Positions 1 through 7,248 of a stretch of DNA of 64,000 nt are shown one piece after another (position 1 is the first letter of the stretch; the number at the start of each line of letters is the position of its first letter). The stretch lies in the NCBI RefSeq assembly GCF_000725545.1, contig NZ_JNZP01000030.1:1-64000 (forward strand), read 5' to 3'. Under the pieces are notes generated by a model. The model saw only the letters and a program-made list of their open reading frames with translations, made no database searches and was not told the DNA's origin. Position numbers and translations under genes: made by a program. This DNA is from Streptomyces exfoliatus. Lineage in GTDB: Bacteria; Actinomycetota; Actinomycetes; Streptomycetales; Streptomycetaceae.

Positions 1-478
1 GCCCGCAGGACTCGCGCCCGCCGCCGACCGCCCCCCGGCCCCACTCCCCACCTGGCCGGAACCCACCCAGGCCGCCCCACGCGAGGAACTCACCCCTACC
101 GACCCCCGCCCCGCGCTCACACGCGGCCCCGAACGCGTGAAATCCGCGACTCCCGCGGCCGCCGTCCCTGCGGAGCGCCCCCGTGTACATCCGGACACCG
201 CCCAGTCAGACCGCCGTACGCAGCGTCGTGGGCGCCCCGCCGCCCCCAAGGTGAAGGTGAAGAGGAAGAGCCCGCCGTCGAAGAGCGCCACCAGGAGGGC
301 GACTCCGAAGGTTCAGTCGCCGAAGGTTCGGTCCCCGAAGGAGCAGCGGCCCGCCGCTCGTCGGCAGCTGCCCTCGGCTGGTCAGGCACCCGACATGCGG
401 TCGCTCTGCCGCGAGGCCGGTCGGATCGGCGCGCCGATGGGGGCGGCCGACCTCTGTCGCGGCACATACGGCCGATGA
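1..478 (+). CDS. C-terminal part of a Pro/Lys/Arg-rich protein, cut by the window edge
   Basis: An open frame (second base of the window onward) has no stop until TGA at 476-478 and shows strong G/C third-position bias, so it is probably the 3' end of a gene starting outside the window. The visible ~158 residues are disordered-looking and rich in Pro, Ala, Arg and Lys, with SPK repeats (VQSPKVRSPKEQ) near the middle. They end in a short Cys-containing segment (residues LCREAGRIGAPMGAADLCRG). That terminal Cys-x-x...ADLC-R pattern is seen at the ends of some actinobacterial hypothetical proteins. No function can be assigned. The basic tail could contact nucleic acid or cell wall, but that is speculation. 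Confidence 0.5.
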   Translation, partial: PAGLAPAADRPPAPLPTWPEPTQAAPREELTPTDPRPALTRGPERVKSATPAAAVPAERPRVHPDTAQSDRRTQRRGRPAAPKVKVKRKSPPSKSATRRATPKVQSPKVRSPKEQRPAARRQLPSAGQAPDMRSLCREAGRIGAPMGAADLCRGTYGR

Positions 479-632
479 CCCGCCCGGAACGCGAAGCGCG
501 GCGCCACGTCGTGGGATGGATCCGACACCTCGCGGGGCGCCCTGGGCGTGACGGCTACCGGTCCGGCGCCTGAGACGGGCCGGGGTTTCCCGGACCGGCG
601 CGGCCTGCGCCTCCGTACCCACGCGTCGAGCC

Positions 633-1217
633 TTACGCGTCGAGCTCGGGCAGGAGCTCACCTGGGGCCGCTGGGCGGCCTTCGAACAGCCAGAACATGG
701 AGTCGCGAAGGTACTCCCCAAGGCCGCGGTCCAGGTGGGCGAGGTACGCCCGTGCCCCGGCGGCAGCGTCCCGGAACTGCTCGCGCTCGGAGGTCGCCCA
801 CTCGCCCCACCCCACCCTGATGGCCCACTCCCGAGCTCTGCGGCGCTCACTCCACCAGTCCCGGACCAGCTCTGGGGTCCAGTGACGGTCGCCGTCCCCT
901 CCGTACGCCCCGAAGGGGTCGCACTCTCCGGCGCAGGTCAACTCGTGCACACCAGCGACCTCGACCGGCTGACGATAGACGAACTCGGTGCAGTACTCGT
1001 CCTCGTACGCGACATGCTCCGGCGCGCACTGCCTGCCGGTGAAGCAGTTGTCGGTTCCGGCCGTGTAGAAGGGGCCCGGGACGTTCCGCCAGTCCCTGTT
1101 TTCCCAGCCATCGGGCGCGGGCCCGGACCAGTCGTGCCTCACAAGCCCGTCCTGCCACAGCGGATGGGGCGCGCCCACCAGGACGCGGACAGACGGTATC
1201 GGATCCCAGTAGGTCAT
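633..1217 (-). CDS. hypothetical protein, Trp/Cys-containing, 194 aa
   Basis: I do not recognise a family. The ATG at 1217 (MTYWDPIPSV) is preferred over an upstream frame extension that reads through low-complexity sequence. The protein has unusually many Trp, Tyr, Asp and Glu residues and a Cys-rich middle (NCFTGRQC, EYCTEF, LTCAGECDPF), which could bind metal or form disulfides. There is no signal peptide or membrane segment. Its start abuts the divergent SUKH-4 immunity remnant, whose candidate ATGs at 1216 and 1228 overlap or lie just past this gene's start. That neighbourhood hints at a toxin/immunity setting, but nothing in the protein itself shows toxin activity. Confidence 0.55.
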   Translation of the reverse strand: MTYWDPIPSVRVLVGAPHPLWQDGLVRHDWSGPAPDGWENRDWRNVPGPFYTAGTDNCFTGRQCAPEHVAYEDEYCTEFVYRQPVEVAGVHELTCAGECDPFGAYGGDGDRHWTPELVRDWWSERRRAREWAIRVGWGEWATSEREQFRDAAAGARAYLAHLDRGLGEYLRDSMFWLFEGRPAAPGELLPELDA

Positions 1218-1227
1218 GATCCGTAGG

Positions 1228-1665
1228 ATGCCGGATCGCCGGTACGCCACGGCCTCCCAGGTCCCGCCACCCCCGGCCCGCAAGCATTCATCACCTGTCT
1301 ACTTGGCCACCGTGGGACTGCCGTCGGGCGAGCTGTTCTCCACTCAACTTGACCTTGGTGCTCCTGACCGGAACGCGCGCCGGCTGTCCCTCCAGGCTGC
1401 CTTCGGCGCCGACGGCGCCGCCCTTCCCGAAGGAACCGAGCGGTGGGAGATCCTCGGGGAGCCTCAGTACGCCACGGTCGCCCTCGATTCCCAGACCGGC
1501 CGGATCTACTCGTTTGCCGAAGGCGAGGAGTTCTACGTCCCCATGCACCAGGACGTCTCTTCACTTGCGTACGCGCGGCCGGTCCGCTCCTCGGTGAGCA
1601 CCTCGCCGACGAGCCCGTACGGCTTCTGGTGGCGAACGCGGTCGCCGTCTTCGACGGGAACCTGG
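1228..1665 (+). pseudogene. SUKH-4 family immunity protein remnant
   Basis: Around residues 25-110 the reading frame carries typical SUKH-4 blocks: VYLATVGLPSGELF, LPEGTERWEILGE, YATVALDSQTGRIYSF and EEFYVPMHQDVSSL. SUKH-4 proteins normally have a longer N-terminal part and continue after the 'DLSSL' block with a long helix. Here the N-terminus is a short unrelated Pro-rich stretch. After SSLAY the frame degenerates, while plausible coding sequence (LLGEHLADEPVRLLVANAV) continues in the +1 frame, so an indel near 1565-1590 is likely. SUKH proteins neutralise nuclease toxins of contact-dependent or polymorphic toxin systems. No cognate toxin is recognisable here. Confidence 0.6.
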
Positions 1666-1678
1666 CGGAATGCCGCGG

Positions 1679-1709
1679 CGGCTGCCGGCGGATCGATCGC
1701 CGGCAGCCG
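1679..1709. terminator. 12-bp perfect inverted repeat, bidirectional terminator
   Basis: CGGCTGCCGGCG (1679-1690) pairs perfectly with CGCCGGCAGCCG (1698-1709) around a 7-nt loop. It lies just past the 3' end of the minus-strand beta-lactamase gene and the decaying plus-strand SUKH remnant, as expected for an actinobacterial terminator without a long U-tract. Confidence 0.7.
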
Positions 1710-1730
1710 TTCCCGCGCGCGATCAGGGCG

Positions 1731-2654
1731 TCAGCCCCGGGGCACCGCGACGTACGCCTCCTTGGGCGTGGTGGTCGGTGTGTAACGGGACGCGGCGGTC
1801 GCGGTCGGGATCAGATCCCGGTGGATCACCTTGGCCACGGCCTGGATCGTGTTCACGCCGTAGCTCATCGAGCTGTTGCCGTCGGTGAGCACGGTGATGG
1901 TGTAGTCGTGGCCGCCGCCCTTGAACGTGCCGATGCTGTGCACGCGCCAGCCGCGCGTGGCGCGCTGCAGCCAGCCGTTCTTGACGTGCACGGACACCGT
2001 GGAGGGCGCGCCGGCCGGGGTCCCCCATTTCTGCGAGGTGACGACGTTCCCCATGAGCTTGAGGATGTAGGCGCGGGAGTTGTCACTCAGGACGGAATTC
2101 CTGGCGGTGATCAGCGAGAGCAGCCGCTGCTCGTCGGTGACGTTGATCTGGGTGAGCCCCCAGTAGCCGCCGGACCCCGGTACCGTCCGCGTCATGCCGG
2201 CGGCCGCCAGGAAACCCTTCACCTTGGTGACACCGAGCTGGTTCCACAGGGAGGTGGTGGCCGCGTTGTCGGACTTGGTGATCATGGCGGTCGCGAGGCT
2301 GGACTCGCGGGAGGTCAGATACCGATTGGTCTTCTTGGCGTCCCAGAGGAGCGTGGCGAGGACGGTCACCTTCACGACGCTGGCCGAGTCGTACGAGGAC
2401 GTGGCGCGCAGGGTGCAGGTGGTGTTCGTGGTGCGGTCGCGCAGGCCGACGGCGACGGTACCGGTGCGCGTGGCGAGGGCGGCGGTGATGTCCCTCTGCA
2501 GCTTGGCGGCGAGCCCGGCTTGGCCCGACGTACAGCTGACCTGCGGCGCGGTAGCGGCGGAAGCAGGCGCCGCGCCCGCGACGACGGGCACGAGCATGCC
2601 GGCGGCAGCCGCGACCGGAAGCACGCGGGCACGCAAGGATATGTGGCGAGTCAT
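1731..2654 (-). CDS. secreted class A beta-lactamase-like serine hydrolase
   Basis: A 307-aa penicillin-recognising serine hydrolase, probably exported. Residues 1-34 form a Sec-type signal (basic MTRHISLRAR, hydrophobic core, ASA-A site). The three family motifs are in order: S92-V-V-K95 (nucleophile and general base), S128-D-N130 and K225-N-G227, the last a KTG variant with Asn in place of Thr. The class A Glu166 ExxLN element is not obvious, so it may be a beta-lactamase-fold hydrolase or DD-peptidase rather than a true resistance enzyme. The start ATG has a strong AGGGGGA ribosome site. The gene appears monocistronic and ends at a perfect hairpin shared with the convergent side. Confidence 0.8.
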   Translation of the reverse strand: MTRHISLRARVLPVAAAAGMLVPVVAGAAPASAATAPQVSCTSGQAGLAAKLQRDITAALATRTGTVAVGLRDRTTNTTCTLRATSSYDSASVVKVTVLATLLWDAKKTNRYLTSRESSLATAMITKSDNAATTSLWNQLGVTKVKGFLAAAGMTRTVPGSGGYWGLTQINVTDEQRLLSLITARNSVLSDNSRAYILKLMGNVVTSQKWGTPAGAPSTVSVHVKNGWLQRATRGWRVHSIGTFKGGGHDYTITVLTDGNSSMSYGVNTIQAVAKVIHRDLIPTATAASRYTPTTTPKEAYVAVPRG

Positions 2655-2934
2655 GTGGGTCCCCCTGGGAGTGGAACGAACACGCCTATGGCGCGCTCGT
2701 CTTACATGACTCCTTGAGCGTGCGGATGGTTGTACGAATTCAGTGGAACCGGGGAATCGGGCGTCCCGTGGGCAGGATGCCGCCGCGAAAGAGCCTGGCC
2801 GCGCGCCCTGGGGCCAGCGGCCGGGTCACTCCAAGCCCCCCAGGGACCCGCGCCGGTGCTCTCGCCATGGTCTTCCGGGGTTGCTGACACCCCCAGGTCC
2901 TCTGAACGGGTATAGAGGTCGATCCTCCACCGCC
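2655..2934. other. non-coding stretch between beta-lactamase and SARP remnant
   Basis: About 280 bases with no convincing coding bias in any frame. It must contain the beta-lactamase promoter (minus strand), but I could not pick a confident -10/-35 pair. The rest is probably decayed sequence upstream of the SARP fragment. Confidence 0.4.
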
Positions 2935-3170
2935 GCCCGCTGAGCGAGCGCTTCAGCGGGCTGCTCGCGCTCGCCCTGTACCGCGCCGACCGGGGGGGGC
3001 GGAGGCGCTGAGCTTCTACCTCGAATACCGGCGGGGGTTGGCCGAGGAGCTGGGCGCGGGCCCGGGCCTCGCACTGCAGGATCCGCACGGGCGGATCCTC
3101 GCCCAGGACCCGGATCTGATGGTGATCACCACCGTGCCGTCGGGCGGCCCCCTGAGCGGGGTGCCCGAGT
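2935..3170 (+). pseudogene. SARP/AfsR-type regulator remnant (BTAD domain fragment)
   Basis: Two adjacent frames together spell the end of a bacterial transcriptional activation domain: ERFSGLLALALYRADR, then EALSFYLEYRRGLAEELG, followed by AGPGLALQDPHGRILAQDPDL. This matches the usual BTAD ending (LALYR.GR..AL..Y...R..L.EELG..PG..L...H.RIL..DP.L). The two halves are separated by a frameshift and stop at a run of seven G at 2991-2997, a classic slippage site. The DNA-binding winged helix and everything upstream are missing, so this is a dead fragment of a pathway activator. Confidence 0.65.
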
Positions 3171-3209
3171 CGGCCTGGTGCTGCCCGTCATGTTCGAGTG
3201 AGCCCGCTG

Positions 3210-4076
3210 TCACAGGCGCGGCTCCGTCGGCAGGTAGTACGGGCGGTTGTGGGCGGCCACCGGGGGAGACTGGAACGTCCAGGCGCCCACGGCCGGTGGC
3301 TCGTCGTCGAGGAGAGCGCGGAGGTCGTCGCCGAGGCCGCCCGGGGCGTGGAACGTCAGCCGCGTGCGCCCGGCGTGTTCGGGGGCCGCCAGGTCGTACC
3401 AGCGGTACGGCTGGTAGACGTTCATGGGGCCGGCGAGCAGGCGCCCCTCCTGGTCGGTGCCGTAGCCGGTGATCGGGGCGGAGTTGGCGGCGACCGGGGT
3501 GAGGCCGTCGAGCTCCGCCGTGAGGTCGAGCAACGGGCTCGGGTCCTTCTCCAAGGTGTCGTCCGGGCCGATCGTGGCCGACTTGCACCGTACGGTCCAG
3601 GTCTCGCCCGCGGGCCCGTTCAGGGACGGCAGTCCGGCCTCGAACCAGCCCGGGTGCTTGGGTTCCGCGTAGAGCTCGCGCCCGGCCCTGATGGCGAACG
3701 GGTTGTCGCACACGACGTGGACGCGGGCGATGCCGAGCAGCTTCGTCTGATCCCAGCCCTGCGCGTACTGGGCGTAGCTCAGTCGCGGCAGGCGGTCGCC
3801 CTCGGTGGTGGGGAAGGCGATGATGTTGAGCTCGATCTCCTGGGTGACGCCGCCGCCGAACGCGTACTGCGCGAAGTACAGCTGGTAGTTGAGCGAGACC
3901 AGTGCCCGGCCGTCCTCGAACGCGGCCGCCGTCAGGTGCGGGTGCTGCTTGGCGAGCAGTGCGCGGACCGGATCGGGGTCCACCAGCCAGTCGACTCCGA
4001 CCTGGTGCAACGCCCCGTAATGAAAGGGGAGTCGGAAGGGGTCGGGTACGGGGGGCAGGGGCAGGTGTGCGGTCAT
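3210..4076 (-). CDS. acetoacetate decarboxylase-superfamily-like protein
   Basis: 288 aa, cytoplasmic, no signal peptide. The middle segment (ARVHVVCDNPFAIRAGRELYAEPKHPGWF) resembles the GRE..G.PK region of the acetoacetate decarboxylase superfamily, and the length fits. The catalytic Lys context is not clear enough to claim decarboxylase activity. It is the last gene of a three-gene minus-strand unit: a small dehydrogenase subunit, a GMC/FAD dehydrogenase, then this gene 52 nt later. It may therefore process the oxidation product of the dehydrogenase. The start ATG at 4076 follows a GGAGACT-type ribosome site. Function uncertain. Confidence 0.5.
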   Translation of the reverse strand: MTAHLPLPPVPDPFRLPFHYGALHQVGVDWLVDPDPVRALLAKQHPHLTAAAFEDGRALVSLNYQLYFAQYAFGGGVTQEIELNIIAFPTTEGDRLPRLSYAQYAQGWDQTKLLGIARVHVVCDNPFAIRAGRELYAEPKHPGWFEAGLPSLNGPAGETWTVRCKSATIGPDDTLEKDPSPLLDLTAELDGLTPVAANSAPITGYGTDQEGRLLAGPMNVYQPYRWYDLAAPEHAGRTRLTFHAPGGLGDDLRALLDDEPPAVGAWTFQSPPVAAHNRPYYLPTEPRL

Positions 4077-4128
4077 GTCGAGTCTCCTCGGGACGGTGGT
4101 GTCCTGCTGATCGCGGGTGATGCCGGGG

Positions 4129-5970
4129 TTACGCCAGGGATGCCGGGCGGTCCCGGGCCGTCAGGTCCGCCTCGATCCGCTCGGCGCTGCGCAGGGCGAG
4201 CGCGGCCATCGTCAGGGTCGGGTTGGAGGTGGCCACCGAGGGCATGCTTCCGCAGCCGACCGCGTAGAGGCCCGGGTGGTCCCAGCAGCGCTGCCAGGCG
4301 TCCACCACCGACGTGGCGGGCGAGTCACCCATGATGTGGGTGCCGGCGGCGTGGCCGGCGCCGCGGTAGCCGTACGTGCGGCCGTGGTGCTCGAAGCGGC
4401 CCGGCCAGGCCGCCGCCGGCGAGTAGTCCGTGTGGTCCTCGGCGCCGAGCATCGCGAAGATCTGGTCCGAGACCGCGCGGGCGGTCGCCATCCCCTTCTT
4501 CACGTGCTCGTCGAGGTCGTAGGTGACGAGCGGAAGGGGAAGGCCCAGCGCGTCACGTTCGCTCGGATGGAGCGTGACCCGGTTCGCGGGATCGGCACCC
4601 TGCTCCATCTCGAACTGGAGGGTGAACTGGCGGCGGATCCGGTCCCCTACCGCCTGCCTCAACTCCGCTCCGAAAAGGCCCCGCTCGGTGAGGAAGTAAT
4701 CCACGTCCGTGCCGACGGGACCCTTCGCCCAGATCCAGCCCCACGCCCCGAACTCGACGCGGAACGGCGCCCGTGACCGGCGGGCCGCGCCGGTGCGGAA
4801 GCCTTCGAGGCCGGAGACCGAGCCCGGGCCGCGGTACGGCCCGGCGTCCTCGGGCAGCAGGCCCCAGGTCAGCAGCACCGGATGGTCCATCAGGTTGCGG
4901 CCCACCTGGCCGCTGCGGTCGGCGAGCCCGGAGAGGAGCAGCAGCCGGGCGTTCTCCACGGCGTGTGCGGCGAGCACGACGACATCGGCGTGCGCGACCG
5001 ACACGACTCCGTCGTACGAGCGGTACTCCACGCCTGTGGCGCGTCCCCGCCCGTCGACGAGGACACGGCTCACCACGGACCGGTCCCGCAGCGTGACGGC
5101 CGTGCTCCAGCGGCCCTGGGTCTTGAGCGGGGTGTACTTCGCGTACGAGGGGCAGTGCGGGATGCAGCTCGCGTTGCCCACGCACCGGCTGTCCGGGTCC
5201 GGCCGCCCGTCCCGCCCGAGCGGAACGTACCCCCGGCCGCCGTCGTACCGGGGGTCGGGGACGCCGTTGCGCGCGTGCGGCGTGCCGACCACCCGCAGCT
5301 CGACCTCGCTCAGGGCGACGGGGTCCTTGACGCTCCGCCCGTCGAGACGGGCGGCGAGGACGCTGTCCAGACGGGCGGCGGGCAGGGGCCGCATCGGGAA
5401 CACGTAGCCGTCGGGAAAGGTCAGCCCGACGTGCTCGCGCTGTTCGTCGACGTCGGCCGCCACCCCCAACTCCGCTTCTGCCTCCGCGTAGTGGGGTTCC
5501 AGTTCGTCGTAGGTCAGCGGCCAACGCCGGCCGTACCCGAGCGACTCGGTGTCGAAGTCCTCCGGGAGCATGCGCGGCGCGAGGCCGGTCCAGACGTTGC
5601 CGGTGCCGCCGTTGGCGCGGACGTATCCGCTGGCGTACGGGAGCGGGCCGTCCTGCCGCAGGTGGCCGGACACCTGGAAGCCGGGACTCCCGTCCGTGCC
5701 GACGAGGTCCGTCACCTCCGGCCACGCGGCCGCCGGATGGGTCCGGGAGGGGAAGGCCGGGATCTCGGCGGAGGGCGTTCGGGGTCCCGGGCGCGCGGCG
5801 GCGGCCGGTTCGCGGGCGTCGGGGTCCGCGGTGTCGGCCGGTTCGCGGGAGTCACGGCCCGCCGCGCCCGCCTCCAGGACCAGGACCCGCCGGCCGTGCC
5901 GGCCGAGCCGCTGCGCGACGATCGAGCCCGCGACGCCGGCGCCGACGACGACCACGTCGTACCGCGTCAC
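4129..5970 (-). CDS. GMC-type FAD-dependent dehydrogenase, large subunit
   Basis: 613 aa from a GTG that overlaps the stop of the preceding small-subunit gene by 4 nt (GTGA). The N-terminus has the dinucleotide-binding GAGVAGSIVAQRLG followed by an acidic strand end (VLVLEAG) for FAD. Further on come a GMC-like substrate domain and the C-terminal GTHIMG and ATSNPTLTMAALALRSAERI segments that hold the catalytic His/Asn pair and the closing FAD motif. A Pro/Arg/Glu-rich insertion follows the FAD loop around residues 35-65. A Cys-containing SRCVGNASCIPHCPSYAKYTP region resembles sugar or polyol dehydrogenases of the gluconate/sorbitol/fructose dehydrogenase group. Predicted to oxidise a sugar, polyol or alcohol. 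The electron acceptor is unknown because no cytochrome subunit is nearby. Confidence 0.8.
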   Translation of the reverse strand: MTRYDVVVVGAGVAGSIVAQRLGRHGRRVLVLEAGAAGRDSREPADTADPDAREPAAAARPGPRTPSAEIPAFPSRTHPAAAWPEVTDLVGTDGSPGFQVSGHLRQDGPLPYASGYVRANGGTGNVWTGLAPRMLPEDFDTESLGYGRRWPLTYDELEPHYAEAEAELGVAADVDEQREHVGLTFPDGYVFPMRPLPAARLDSVLAARLDGRSVKDPVALSEVELRVVGTPHARNGVPDPRYDGGRGYVPLGRDGRPDPDSRCVGNASCIPHCPSYAKYTPLKTQGRWSTAVTLRDRSVVSRVLVDGRGRATGVEYRSYDGVVSVAHADVVVLAAHAVENARLLLLSGLADRSGQVGRNLMDHPVLLTWGLLPEDAGPYRGPGSVSGLEGFRTGAARRSRAPFRVEFGAWGWIWAKGPVGTDVDYFLTERGLFGAELRQAVGDRIRRQFTLQFEMEQGADPANRVTLHPSERDALGLPLPLVTYDLDEHVKKGMATARAVSDQIFAMLGAEDHTDYSPAAAWPGRFEHHGRTYGYRGAGHAAGTHIMGDSPATSVVDAWQRCWDHPGLYAVGCGSMPSVATSNPTLTMAALALRSAERIEADLTARDRPASLA

Positions 5971-6467
5971 CGGCCGCGCCCCCCGAGCCCTTCGCTGCCC
6001 GCGAGCCCGTCCAGCCCGTCGATTGCGTCGATTGCGTCGCCCGGCCCTGACCGGTCGCGGGCCACGGCCCAGCTTCCGTACCCTCCGGGATCCGTGGCCG
6101 GGGCCTTGAGGCCGGCCGCCTTCCACACCAGTGCCTCGGCGTAGGCATGCGGAGACACCGTGATCGGAGGGGAGCCCGGCCAACTGCCCGTGTACCAGAG
6201 GTACGTCAGTTCCCGGGCAGCCTTCCTCAGCTCGTCGTCGAGGGTGTCGTCCGGTTCCCGCCGCTCCCGCAGCAGCCGTGCGAACCGCTCCGCGCCGAGC
6301 TGCTCCTCGGCGACCGACCGGTACGTGTCGGTCAGGCCGGTGGCCTCCAGGGTCGCGCCGTCGAAGCCGGTCAGCCGTACCGACAGGGCGGTGAACTGAT
6401 GTGTCTCGTCTGTGATGGGCACGCGGGCATCGGTGCCCGCGTGCCCGCCGGTCCATGCCCCGCGCAC
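5967..6467 (-). CDS. small subunit of FAD-dependent (sorbitol dehydrogenase-type) dehydrogenase
   Basis: 166 aa. Opening with ITDETHQFTALSVRLTGFD and containing ARELTYLWYTGSW, it fits the small-subunit family that accompanies membrane-type FAD sorbitol/gluconate dehydrogenases (FAD-SLDH, gluconate-2-dehydrogenase subunit 3-like). Proteins of this family usually have a Tat signal. Here the N-terminus is short and has no twin arginine, so the complex may be cytoplasmic. The GTG at 6467 is listed, and an in-frame GTG at 6419 would start directly at the conserved region. Translationally coupled to the large subunit by GTGA. The C-terminal tail is Asp/Gly-rich (DAIDAIDGLDGLAG). Confidence 0.65.
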   Translation of the reverse strand: MRGAWTGGHAGTDARVPITDETHQFTALSVRLTGFDGATLEATGLTDTYRSVAEEQLGAERFARLLRERREPDDTLDDELRKAARELTYLWYTGSWPGSPPITVSPHAYAEALVWKAAGLKAPATDPGGYGSWAVARDRSGPGDAIDAIDGLDGLAGSEGLGGRGR

Positions 6468-6529
6468 GCGGAAGGGCTTGATTCCGGCGCTGGGCCGCCC
6501 TACTGGTACATGCTCGCGGCGCCGAGAGG

Positions 6530-7225
6530 TCAGGCGCCGGTGGCGTTCGCGGCCTCTTCGATGAGGTCGACGACGGCCTGGGGCTGTGAGGCCAGTGAGG
6601 CGTGGGAGGCGTCGAGTTCGATGGTCTTGCGCGGGTTCATGCGCTGGGCCATGCGACGCCCGTTGTCGGGGTGGATCATGCGGTCCCGGGTGGAGACCTG
6701 GTACCAGACGGGCTCGTCGCGCCAGGCCGGCGCGGTGACGCTGTCGCCGAAGGTGGAGGGTCCTGGGCGAAGCTCTCGTGGAACTTGTCCTGTTTGACCC
6801 AGAGGTAGCCGTCGGAGTCGGGGGCGATGTTCTCGAAGGCGGTGGGTGGGTGTTCCTGGCTGATCCGGCCGGGGCTCTCGCCCGCGTCGGGCGCGAAGGC
6901 GGCGATGTGGACGAGGGCCTTCACGTTCGGCAGGTCGCCTGCCTCGGTGATGGCGGCGCCGCCGTAGGAGTGGCCGACGAGGACGATGGGGCCGTCGCCC
7001 TAGCTGGAGCATCTTGCGGGTGCGCTCCGCGTCGTCGGCGAGCGAGGTGAGGAGGTTCTCGACGGCGCGGATCTTGTCGTAGCCACGCTTGTCGAGTTCG
7101 ACGATGACCTTCGCCCAGTGGGCGGCTCCGACCCAGAAGCCGGGGACCGCGGCGGCGGCCAGGAGGGTGATCGGCTTTCCTCCCGGGTCGTCGAGCGCCG
7201 ACGTACGCGTGCCTGATCGGCGCAT
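6530..7225 (-). pseudogene. alpha/beta hydrolase, frameshifted and internally deleted
   Basis: Fragments of one alpha/beta hydrolase of the salicylate-esterase/EstC type lie in two frames. The N-terminal part (VPGFWVGAAHWAKVIVELDKRGYD) and the C-terminal part (EPVWYQVSTRDRMIHPD, ELDASHASLASQP with the catalytic His) share one frame. The middle part (PIVLVGHSYGGAAITEAG with the GHSYG nucleophile elbow, and LVHIAAFAPDAGES) is in another. The first shift is near 7000-7003. The second, near 6765, also lacks about 15-20 residues that relatives have between the FAQD block and the block before AFG/TFG. The deletion argues for a true pseudogene rather than a read error. Confidence 0.75.
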
Positions 7226-7248
7226 CGCGCCCCGACGTGTGCCGGCGC

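Noticed and set aside
1731..2654. Calling the secreted serine hydrolase a proven resistance beta-lactamase
   Set aside because: SxxK, SDN and KNG are present, but the class A Glu166 element was not clear, so only a family-level call is supported.
2991..2997. Programmed frameshifting at the G7 run
   Set aside because: The SARP fragment lacks its N-terminal part and start, so the shift is more simply explained by decay.
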